A DNA stretch of 64,000 nt from Cutibacterium granulosum (lineage in GTDB: Bacteria; Actinomycetota; Actinomycetes; Propionibacteriales; Propionibacteriaceae), in contig NZ_LT906441.1 in NCBI RefSeq assembly GCF_900186975.1, positions 558,001 to 622,000 on the forward strand. Direction: 5' to 3'. The notes under the pieces are model-generated. The model was not told the DNA's origin, did no database searches, and worked only from the letters and a program-made list of their open reading frames with translations. Both the position numbers and the translations under genes were made by a program. Of the stretch, positions 1-7,116 are shown in pieces. The first letter of the stretch is position 1; every line of letters starts with the position of its first letter.

Positions 1-910
1 CTCCCAACAACAAGGCGTTGAGCGGCTTGGCGAGCAGCAGACTGGCCAGGATCATGACGATCATGATCGGCACCATGGCTCGCAGGTTCTGCCACGTCAC
101 GCCGTGGTAGCTGCCGAACTGCCAGCGGGTGTACTGGGCGATGAGCTCCGGGCTGGCCCGCGACAACAGCACGGTGACCCCTGACGAGACGAAGTACCCG
201 ATCATGACGCCGAGCAGCAGCAGGATCGTCGAGGAGTGGATGAACCGGCCGGCCAGCATGACGATGAGCAGGACGACGGCTGCCCCCAGTGCCGCGGCGA
301 CCATGACCAACAGGTCCGGCCCGATTCCCAGCCCGGAGGCGAAGCTGGCCGCCCCCGCCGATGCCGAGGTGGACAGCACCACCAGGGCAACGCCCAGACT
401 GGCACCCGAGGAGATACCCAGCACGTATGGGTCGGCCAGTGGGTTGCGGAACAGGGTCTGCATCTCCAGCCCGGACACTCCCAGCGCCGCCCCGACGAGC
501 AGGGCGGTGATGGTACGAGGCTCGCGGACGTCGCGGATGATCGTCATCGAGACTGGGTCGACGTCGGTGCCACCGGTGAGGATCGTCATGACGTCACCCA
601 GCGGGATGTTCACCGATCCCAGCGCCAGGCCGGCCAGGGTGACGGCGAGGAGGATCGTTGCGAGGATCGTGAAACGCACCGGCAGTGGCAGCCCGCGTCG
701 TCCCTGCGTCTGGCGGCTCCGCACATCCCGGTGATCCCGCACGTCCCGACCCCGCCCATCCTGACCTCGTACGTCCCGGCCCGGTGCCTCTCGGTTCTGT
801 GGCGTCTCCTGGTGGCTGTTCCACCAGGTGCCCCTGATCCGCTCGCCGTGTGTCTCGTGACGTCCGTGCCTCCCGCGACGGCCCGGCACTTGATCCTGAG
901 TCGCAGTCAC
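1..910 (-). CDS. FecCD-family ABC transporter permease (corrinoid/iron-chelate uptake), 3' end outside window
   Basis: Membrane permease subunit of a type II ABC importer of the BtuC/FecCD family. The minus-strand frame reads through several hydrophobic helices with the family's conserved segment around REPRTITALLVGAALGVSG and NPLADPYVLGISSGASLG. The start is taken as the GTG at 908-910, which overlaps the TGA of the upstream binding-protein gene by four bases (GTGA), implying translational coupling. An unusual hydrophilic, Arg/Gly/His-rich N-terminal stretch of about 70 residues precedes the first helix, so a later start is possible, but no other ATG was seen before the helix. The C-terminus and presumably the ATPase lie beyond base 1. 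The upstream cobalamin riboswitch argues for a corrinoid substrate; iron-siderophore is the alternative. Confidence 0.88.
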   Translation of the reverse strand, partial: MTATQDQVPGRRGRHGRHETHGERIRGTWWNSHQETPQNREAPGRDVRGQDGRGRDVRDHRDVRSRQTQGRRGLPLPVRFTILATILLAVTLAGLALGSVNIPLGDVMTILTGGTDVDPVSMTIIRDVREPRTITALLVGAALGVSGLEMQTLFRNPLADPYVLGISSGASLGVALVVLSTSASAGAASFASGLGIGPDLLVMVAAALGAAVVLLIVMLAGRFIHSSTILLLLGVMIGYFVSSGVTVLLSRASPELIAQYTRWQFGSYHGVTWQNLRAMVPIMIVMILASLLLAKPLNALLLG

Positions 911-2151
911 TTCGCGGTGGCCTTGCGGTAGAAGTAGAACTGGTGATCGGCATCCAGCTCAGGGTGCAGGATCGCCGTCAGATCCGCCAGGACGAGGTCG
1001 GGGCGCACGACCCCGGTCTGCCAGTAGTCGTTGCCGTGCTTCGGGTCGGCTCGCAGGGTGGCGTCCCAGACGTTGCCGTTGTCGAGGGCCTTGAGCGACT
1101 TCAGACGTGGGTCGGCCTTGAGGATCTCCGGGATGGACGACTTCTCCGGCCCGTCGATCCAGAAGTCGGCATCGTGGGCCTTCTTGATGATGGCCTCGGT
1201 GTCCAGCTTCCTGGATGCCACCCCGTGAAGGTCCTTGAACACGTACTCACCGCCTGCGTCGCGCAGGAATTGGATGGAGTAGTTCTCGTTGGGCTTGATG
1301 TACCAGACGCCCTTGTACTGCGATCCGTGGAGCACGGTCGGTCGTGTCGTCACCGTGGCGGCGCGTTTCGCGGTCGCATGGTACTTCTCGGCGATCTCGT
1401 CGTACTTCTGGTTCGCCGTCTTCTCGGCATTGACGAACAGCGAGTCGTACTTGATCCATTCGGCACGCCCCAGCGGGGTGCTCTCGAGGAAGTTCGGCTC
1501 GGCGACGACCGGGATGCCCATCTCCTTGATCTTGTCGATCTTGCTGGTGTTGTCGCTGCCACTGACGAGGTTGAAGATGAACAGGTCCGGGCGCAGCGCC
1601 GCCAGCTTCTCTGTGTTGATCTCGGTGGCGTTGTCACCTGCCGCGAAACTGGCGACCTTGTGGTCCTTGAGGGCCTGACGGGTGTTCGAATTCCCCACCC
1701 TGTCGACGTTGACCATGCCAGCCACGGAGTCCAGCTTTCCCAACATCTGGAACTTCATCGGCAGGGTCGTCGAACCCAGCGCCACCTTGGTGGTGGGGAT
1801 GGTGATCTTCTGCGCCCTGGCGAGGTCACCGTCCAGCTTCGGCTGCGGGGCGCCACACTGCACCAGGACGTACTGCACGGGTTTCTTCGCGGTGTTCGAC
1901 GGGTGCTTGAGCGTCACCACCTTGTACGACTTGTGGTACGACACGGTGATGTCGCGGGCGTCGCGGAAGGTGGCCTTGTCGGTGAAGTAGTCCTTCGAGG
2001 AGTCGAAGTCCTTGATGCAGCCCTGCTGGGAGGACGTGCTGGACGGCGTGTCCGCCGAGGAATCCGATTTCTCGGAGCGTGAGCACCCGGCGAGGGTGGC
2101 GATGCACATGGCGATGGCGGCTAGGCCCGCCACCAGACGATTGATGGACAT
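907..2151 (-). CDS. ABC transporter substrate-binding lipoprotein (periplasmic-binding type, corrinoid/siderophore class)
   Basis: Extracellular solute-binding lipoprotein, 414 residues, that would deliver ligand to the adjacent FecCD permease. The N-terminus shows a signal peptide and lipobox (TLAGC, acylated Cys about residue 23), followed by a Ser-rich linker. The binding-protein core (TroA/BtuF-like) covers the rest, including the ligand-dependent FNLVSGSDNTSKIDKIKEMG segment. The ATG at 2149-2151 is preferred over the longer frame start at 2196 because it is preceded by GGAGCAACC and begins directly with a lipoprotein signal. It follows a paralogous binding protein by 59 bases and overlaps the permease gene. 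The presence of a lone Cys shortly after the lipobox and again mid-protein (VQCGAP) is shared with the paralogue. Corrinoid specificity is inferred from the riboswitch upstream of the pair. Confidence 0.85.
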   Translation of the reverse strand: MSINRLVAGLAAIAMCIATLAGCSRSEKSDSSADTPSSTSSQQGCIKDFDSSKDYFTDKATFRDARDITVSYHKSYKVVTLKHPSNTAKKPVQYVLVQCGAPQPKLDGDLARAQKITIPTTKVALGSTTLPMKFQMLGKLDSVAGMVNVDRVGNSNTRQALKDHKVASFAAGDNATEINTEKLAALRPDLFIFNLVSGSDNTSKIDKIKEMGIPVVAEPNFLESTPLGRAEWIKYDSLFVNAEKTANQKYDEIAEKYHATAKRAATVTTRPTVLHGSQYKGVWYIKPNENYSIQFLRDAGGEYVFKDLHGVASRKLDTEAIIKKAHDADFWIDGPEKSSIPEILKADPRLKSLKALDNGNVWDATLRADPKHGNDYWQTGVVRPDLVLADLTAILHPELDADHQFYFYRKATAK

Positions 2152-2210
2152 GGTTGCTCCCAAGTGGAGGTGAAGGGATGGCGGTGCGGCGAACATCGCC
2201 GCTGAGAGGG

Positions 2211-3473
2211 TCAGCTGAGCTTGGTGTAGTAGTACGGCGTGTACCCCTTCATGAGGTCAGGGTGGAAGATGTACGTGAGGTCGGCCAGCACGACGTCGGG
2301 TTGGACGGTCCCGGACTGCCAGAAGTCGTTCCCGGTGTCTGGGGCAGTGCGCTTGCTGGGGTTCCAGACGTTGCCGTGCTGGAAGGCCGACAGGTTCGCG
2401 TAGCGCGGGTTCTGCTTGAGGGCGTCGTCCTTGCCGTGCCACGTCGTCATGGACATGTAGTTGCCGTTGAGCCAGAAATCGGCCTTGGAGCCGTACTTGA
2501 AGACGACCTCGGCGTCGGTCGGGGTGGCTCCGCTGCCCTTGACGGCCTGGGACATGGCGTCGGTGGCTCCGGCGTCGGTCATGAACCTGATCATGTAGGA
2601 GTCGGTTCCCGGGACGTACCACTGCCCCTTGGTCTCCTGGCCGACGAGCACGCTGGGCTTGTCGGTGGCGTTCCTGGCCTTCTTCGCCACCTCGGTGTAG
2701 CGCTTGGTGATGCCGTCGAAGTTCTTCGTGGCGGCGCCCTCCTTGTTGAGGAGGATGCCGTAGGTCTTCATCCACTCGGCTCGGGCCAGCGGGGTGGACT
2801 CGAGATAGTCGAGGTCCTGCAGCACCGGGATGCCGGCGGACTGCACCTGCTTGAACTCCTTCACCTCTGAGCTGGCGGCCAGCACGGCGTCGGGTTTGAG
2901 GGAGATGAGCTTCTCCGTGTCGATCTGCATCCGACTTGACCCGTAGCTGGGCGTGTTGCGGGCCTCGAGGGCGTCTCGTGCCGGTCCGCGGTAGATCTGT
3001 TCGAGCTGGTTGACGCCGACGACTGCGTCCAAGGACCCCAGGGTGTGGAGGACCGGGATCTGGGTGGTGGAGGAGGCGGCGATCCGTTTGACCGGGACGT
3101 CGATGATCGGGGCCTTGGCGAGCTCACCGGTGAGCGTTGGTCTGGGGGCACCGCACTGCAGTAACACGAAGGTCTGCGCCGGTTTGTCCTGCTTGCCGAG
3201 GGTGAGGACCTTGTAGGACTTGTGATAGCTGACGTGGACGTTCCTGGCCCCGGTGAAGGTGACCTTGTCACCGAAGTAGTCCTTGTCCTTGTCGAACTCC
3301 CCGGACTTGATGCACCCGGACATGTTGGCACCGGTGCCAGCTGATGGGGTGGTCGTCGAGGCGCTCGGGGAGGTGGAGCCGTCCTTCGTGCCCGAGCAGC
3401 CCGTCAGGGCCAGGGAAGGTACGACGAGAAGGGTGAGAAGGACCGAGACACGTCTCGGCAGTGGAGTACCCAT
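2211..3473 (-). CDS. Second ABC transporter substrate-binding lipoprotein, paralogue of the next gene
   Basis: Lipoprotein of 420 residues with signal sequence and lipobox (ALTGC) at about residues 20-27, a Ser/Thr-rich linker, then a two-lobed binding-protein fold. It shares with the downstream gene a recognisable series of blocks: the KDYF...VTF segment, SYHKSYKV, VLLQCGAP.P.L.G.L, LGSLDAVVGV, ESTPL.RAEW and QPDVVLADL near the end, so the two arose by duplication. The ATG at 3471-3473 is chosen because GGAGA lies just upstream and because residues before it do not look like a signal peptide. It is the first gene downstream of the cobalamin riboswitch and therefore likely repressed by adenosylcobalamin. 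Corrinoid or cobinamide binding is an inference; the paralogues may have different ligands. Confidence 0.85.
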   Translation of the reverse strand: MGTPLPRRVSVLLTLLVVPSLALTGCSGTKDGSTSPSASTTTPSAGTGANMSGCIKSGEFDKDKDYFGDKVTFTGARNVHVSYHKSYKVLTLGKQDKPAQTFVLLQCGAPRPTLTGELAKAPIIDVPVKRIAASSTTQIPVLHTLGSLDAVVGVNQLEQIYRGPARDALEARNTPSYGSSRMQIDTEKLISLKPDAVLAASSEVKEFKQVQSAGIPVLQDLDYLESTPLARAEWMKTYGILLNKEGAATKNFDGITKRYTEVAKKARNATDKPSVLVGQETKGQWYVPGTDSYMIRFMTDAGATDAMSQAVKGSGATPTDAEVVFKYGSKADFWLNGNYMSMTTWHGKDDALKQNPRYANLSAFQHGNVWNPSKRTAPDTGNDFWQSGTVQPDVVLADLTYIFHPDLMKGYTPYYYTKLS

Positions 3474-3544
3474 GAAGTCTCCTGCAGTCGTGTCGCAGGA
3501 CCCGCTGGGGCACACCCGGTGTGCTCGGCAGACTCCTACGGCGA

Positions 3545-3668
3545 GAGTCGGTGAATGCCACTTCGCAGGGAGGCGACCGGACTGAGCTGGAGGGCATCAC
3601 CGTTGCGCGACAGTGTCGGACTTGCACCGACTTCGCTCGCTGCGGAGTACCTCGGGCCGAGTCCGACC
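3545..3668 (-). promoter_or_regulatory. Cobalamin riboswitch
   Basis: On the minus strand the leader of the binding-protein operon carries the hallmarks of the AdoCbl riboswitch: the block GGTGCAAGTCCGACACTGTC, then CGCAACGGTGAT, and further 3' a B12-box-like AGTCCGGTCGCCTCCCTGCG. A closing stem is possible between GTCGG near 3662 and CCGAC near 3548. A hairpin (GCACACC/GGTGTGC, about 3511-3525) lies between the aptamer and the ATG at 3473 and could be part of the expression platform. Boundaries are approximate. Confidence 0.9.
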
Positions 3669-3698
3669 CGGGACACGCACAAAATAGCATGTCTGGTG

Positions 3699-4613
3699 TC
3701 AATCCCTGTGCTGGGGCTGCAATGTGCCAATCCGAGCCCACGGCCGGTCGTCGCTCACATGTGTGCGCAGCTCGCCGACGTCTTCTGGTGCGCAGGCAAG
3801 CACGATGCAGGTCGACGGTCCGCCGGATTTCGTGAGATCGAGATCGGTCCTGCCGGGATCGAACCGCAGTCCTGCGGTGGCGGCGATTTGATCGGCCTCC
3901 CAGGCGATTCCGTGCGACCCCACCGGTACACAGTCGTGCACCAGGCCCGAGCCCAGCAGCGCACGCACCTCGTCCAGGGTGACGATCTCGCGCCGACCGG
4001 GGCATACCTCGTCATCCGGCGCCGAGATCGGGGAACCGACGCATACGAGCACGTCGGCTTCCTGCCCCTGTGCCGTTGCTGTCGGGGCCTCGCCGGGACC
4101 CGGTGTGCCAGGGGCTCTGCCCGGTCGTACCCCGATGATCGTCACCCCGATCCCGGTCTGGGTGGTGATGACGTTGTCCTCCGTCGATCCGGTGACGGCC
4201 TGGGGGTCGATCCCCGTGGCGACCGCGCACCGCTGGAACTCCTCGATCATTGGCTGGGCCGAGGCGGCGTCCTGACACAGGGTGTTGACGAGGACCATCG
4301 GTTGGGCTCCCCCACACAGTATCTCCAGCAGTGGTACTCGCGCGGCCAGGTGGGCACACCACGTCGGATCGGCAGGGTAGGAGTCCCCGGGCCGTGAGCC
4401 TATGCCCCCGACTGCGTCACAGGCGATGACCAGGCGCCCAGCCGGTACGTCGGCGAGCAGCAGGTCGCGCAGCCGAGACACCTGGGTGTCGGCATGGAGG
4501 CTCCCGGTGCTGTTTCGGGGGACGGCGGTGGGGGCGTGACGCTGAACCTCGCCTGGTTCGTGCGGCGCGGCTGATGGTTCATGAGGTACGGCTGGGCTGG
4601 GACTGCGCACCAT
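3699..4613 (-). CDS. cblS: AIR-synthase-related protein, probable alpha-ribazole kinase (CblS-like)
   Basis: About 304 residues with the PurM/AIR-synthase-type N-terminal fold: CDAVGGIGSRPGD, then LLEILCGGAQPMVLVNTLCQ, and GSTEDN...TTQTGIGVTIIG, a combination matching alpha-ribazole kinases of the CblS type that make alpha-ribazole phosphate for corrinoid lower-ligand salvage. The Asp and Gly-rich turns match the family's ATP-binding face. It lies directly upstream of the cobalamin riboswitch and the corrinoid uptake genes on the same strand, which supports a B12-salvage role. The start is uncertain: a proline/histidine-rich segment of roughly 45 residues precedes the core, an ATG exists at 4611-4613, a GTG allows a start at 4718, and neither has a clear Shine-Dalgarno. 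A thiamine-monophosphate-kinase-like function is the main alternative. Confidence 0.7.
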   Translation of the reverse strand: MVRSPSPAVPHEPSAAPHEPGEVQRHAPTAVPRNSTGSLHADTQVSRLRDLLLADVPAGRLVIACDAVGGIGSRPGDSYPADPTWCAHLAARVPLLEILCGGAQPMVLVNTLCQDAASAQPMIEEFQRCAVATGIDPQAVTGSTEDNVITTQTGIGVTIIGVRPGRAPGTPGPGEAPTATAQGQEADVLVCVGSPISAPDDEVCPGRREIVTLDEVRALLGSGLVHDCVPVGSHGIAWEADQIAATAGLRFDPGRTDLDLTKSGGPSTCIVLACAPEDVGELRTHVSDDRPWARIGTLQPQHRD

Positions 4614-4822
4614 GCCATTCAATCGCGTGTGGGAGGGTTGCGTGGGTGAGGGTTGAGCGAACACTGTTCGCCTCGGTGAGCCAGATGCCGGGCTGGAGCA
4701 GAATTGCCCTGGAGTCACTCGCTGGGGCCACCCGTCGTCGGATGCGTAGCATTCGGCTTGGTTGCTTCAGCACACGTGACGTCTGACGGTGCAACACTGG
4801 GTGGTACAGACAGGGGGTAGGT

Positions 4823-4975
4823 GTGAAGGCACGACTGGTGGTGACGGCAGCGCTCGTGGCGGGTGTCATCGTTGCGGAACGTCTCGCGACGGCCAGACAT
4901 CATCGACACGTTCAGGTGCGGCGGATCGCCTTGGAGGGGATCGACGGGTTGGCAGGGCGCCAGCGTCCTTGCTGA
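4823..4975 (+). CDS. Small hypothetical membrane protein, 50 residues
   Basis: Short frame starting GTG AAG with an AGGGGG purine tract five bases upstream. The peptide begins with a basic residue, has one hydrophobic helix of about 15 residues (LVVTAALVAGVIVA), then a basic, His/Arg-rich tail ending in Cys. No family is recognised. It sits alone between the divergently placed cobalamin salvage gene and phosphofructokinase. It is too short for coding statistics to be convincing by eye; the ribosome-binding site and helix are the only support. Confidence 0.35.
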   Translation: MKARLVVTAALVAGVIVAERLATARHHRHVQVRRIALEGIDGLAGRQRPC

Positions 4976-5265
4976 TGAGGCGCACATGTGAGTCAGCGAT
5001 ACATGCTGACCCCCGGGCACGTCTGTACCCTGCCTGTCACGGTGTCCTGCCTGTCAACGGTGCTGGGGCTGGTCGGGATCGATGTTGCGGCCGACCCCTC
5101 GTCCACGTCGTGATGCCAGGATTTTCGCCTGCACCCGTGCATCCTGCATTCCTGAGATTTCTTCGTCTGTGCGACGTCTCCCGCACACCCGGGGTGTGCG
5201 TCCCTGCCATGTCATCTGCGAACATGGTGTGAGACGACCGATGGTGTGAGCGACCGGGAGGAAGC
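4976..5265. other. Intergenic leader of the phosphofructokinase gene
   Basis: No gene is seen. At 5182-5200 a hairpin with an 8-bp perfect stem (CGCACACC/GGTGTGCG, 3-base loop) lies about 65 bases upstream of the pfk start codon. A clear ribosome-binding site GGAGGAAGC precedes the ATG at 5266. No convincing -35/-10 pair was found. Confidence 0.4.
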
Positions 5266-6390
5266 ATGGGAAACCACAAGAGAGTCGGCATTCTCACCGC
5301 CGGGGGAGACTGCCCCGGCCTCAACGCAGCAATCCGTGGCTTCGGCAAGGCGGCCATCCGCGAGTACGGCATGGAACTCGTCGGCTTCCATGACGGATTC
5401 CTGGGCCTGGCGCAGAACCGTTACGTCGACCTCACCCAACGCGACCTCTCCGGCATTCTCACCGTGGGCGGGACGATCCTGGGAACCAGCCGTGACAAGG
5501 TCAATCGCATGATCGTCAATGGCGAGGAGACGGACATGGTGCCGACCATCGTCGACAACTACGACAAGCTCGGCCTGGACGCCCTGGTGACACTTGGTGG
5601 TGGGGGAACCTCCAAGAACGCCTACAAACTGCACAAGGCCGGTCTCAACGTCATCCACCTGCCCAAGACCATCGACAACGACATCGTCGGCACCGACGAC
5701 TCGTTCGGCTTCTCCACCGCCCTGGAGGTGGCCACCGACGCCATCGACCGGCTGCACTCCACCGCTCACTCCCACCACCGGATCATCCTGGCCGAGGTCA
5801 TGGGGCACCGGGCCGGTTGGCTGGCCCTGGGATCGGGCATCGCCGGTGGGGCAGACATCATCCTGCTGCCCGAGGTGCCCTACAAGCTTGAGTCGATTGC
5901 CGAGGCCGTGGAGAGGAGACGCAGCCAGGGACTCAACTTCTCGGTCATCGCCGTGGCCGAGGGGGCGCGCGACGTCTCGGACGCCATGGCCCTGCGGGGT
6001 GCTCGTGCCCTCGTGGACAACTCCAGTGCCAAGACCAAACCGGCGGCCAAACGCGCCAAGCGCGACCTGGAGGCCTCCATGCGCGACAACACCATCAAGC
6101 TCGCCTCCGAGCTGGAGGAGGCCACCGGCCTGGAGTCTCGGGTGTCGATCCTGGGCTACGTCCAGCGCGGTGGCACGCCGTGCTCCCACGACCGACTGCT
6201 CGCCACCCGGCTGGGCACGATGGGTGCCCGCATGGTGCAGGAGGGAAACTTCGGCATCATGGTGGCCGCCAAGGGTTCCGGCACCGACACCGTCGCCCTC
6301 AAGGAGATGGCCGGCAAGGTGAAGTACGTGCCGGCGGACCACCCGTGGGTGGAAGCCGCCCGTGAAGTGGGTACCAGCCTCGGCGACTGA
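5266..6390 (+). CDS. pfkA: 6-phosphofructokinase (group III, ATP or pyrophosphate donor uncertain)
   Basis: Cytosolic glycolytic enzyme converting fructose 6-phosphate to the 1,6-bisphosphate, 374 residues. Seen motifs: [18 protein letters not shown] at the N-terminus, catalytic loop [17 protein letters not shown], substrate segment [11 protein letters not shown], and YVQRGGTP. In E. coli numbering the residue after the P of PGTIDND is Lys here, as in pyrophosphate and mixed-type enzymes, while the phosphoryl-donor glycine loop reads LGGGGTSKN: Gly replaces the usual Asp/Glu at position 103 and position 104 is Gly as in ATP enzymes. The donor therefore cannot be assigned from signature residues. 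Start ATG has GGAGGAAGC seven bases upstream. The classical pyrophosphate-dependent enzyme of Propionibacterium is a different, longer form. It stands alone. Confidence 0.92.
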   Translation: MGNHKRVGILTAGGDCPGLNAAIRGFGKAAIREYGMELVGFHDGFLGLAQNRYVDLTQRDLSGILTVGGTILGTSRDKVNRMIVNGEETDMVPTIVDNYDKLGLDALVTLGGGGTSKNAYKLHKAGLNVIHLPKTIDNDIVGTDDSFGFSTALEVATDAIDRLHSTAHSHHRIILAEVMGHRAGWLALGSGIAGGADIILLPEVPYKLESIAEAVERRRSQGLNFSVIAVAEGARDVSDAMALRGARALVDNSSAKTKPAAKRAKRDLEASMRDNTIKLASELEEATGLESRVSILGYVQRGGTPCSHDRLLATRLGTMGARMVQEGNFGIMVAAKGSGTDTVALKEMAGKVKYVPADHPWVEAAREVGTSLGD

Positions 6391-6427
6391 GCCACGAGGT
6401 GACGGCTCTGCCCGGCCTGGTGGGCAT

Positions 6428-6450
6428 CCTGTGCTCCCGGGCAGCACAGG
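6428..6450 (+). terminator. Hairpin after pfkA
   Basis: An 8-bp perfect stem CCTGTGCT/AGCACAGG with a 7-base loop begins 38 bases after the pfkA stop. There is no T-tract, so it is only a candidate terminator. Confidence 0.35.
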
Positions 6451-6672
6451 GCTTCGGGCGACACAAGACCTGCTCCCAGGCGACCCGGCGATCAACCAGT
6501 GCGCCCGGCCGTCACAGGCCGGTTCGGCACGGATGATCGGGGCCCCGACCCGGACGCACTGGGTGCATCAAGGACGGCCCCCGCGTCGCAGAGAGCCTGC
6601 AGCATTGGGAGCTCCGCGGCGGTGGGAGTCGATCTCGAGACAGGTGGCTCAGTCAAAACGTCGGGTGGTGGC

Positions 6673-6978
6673 TCAGCCCTGCTGCCCGTGACCGCCCTGC
6701 TGTACCGTGATCGGGTGATCCGGGTGCTTGTCGAGCCACGAGGCGACGAACGGGCAGGTCGGTCGCACGGTGGCACCCTGACCTGCCAGATCGTCCAAGG
6801 CGTACTTGACGACCTGGCTTGCCACGCCGCGCCCGGTGAAGCCGTCCTCGGTCTCAGTGTGATCCATGACGACGACATCGTCCTGCTGCGTGTAGTGCGC
6901 AAACCCTGCCAGTTCGCCGTCGATGTGGGCCTCGTAACGGGACTGTTCTGCGTTTCTGGTCACAGTGACATCGCTCAT
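6673..6978 (-). CDS. GNAT-like N-acetyltransferase, small YjdJ-type
   Basis: Compact 101-residue GCN5-related acetyltransferase of the single-domain type. Visible features are the beta-strand opening SRYEAHIDGELAGFAHY, the acid-rich turn MDHTETEDGFTGRGVAS which gives the acetyl-CoA pyrophosphate loop (GxGxAS), and PTCPFVASWLDKHPD near the C-terminus typical of this subfamily. Substrate is unknown; homologues are widespread housekeeping proteins often described only as predicted acetyltransferases. The start codon gives a normal family length. It is transcribed toward pfkA and followed by no obvious partner. Confidence 0.85.
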   Translation of the reverse strand: MSDVTVTRNAEQSRYEAHIDGELAGFAHYTQQDDVVVMDHTETEDGFTGRGVASQVVKYALDDLAGQGATVRPTCPFVASWLDKHPDHPITVQQGGHGQQG

Positions 6979-7116
6979 GGTGATGGTAACCAGTTCTCGT
7001 GGCGGATTGTTCCCCCCTGCACTTCTCCCACGGCGATTGGTGGCGTCGGTCGCCGCCCAGAGATTCGCAGGTCTGGCGGCAAGACGTTGTGGGTCGGGCG
7101 GCTCAACAGTCGTGGC

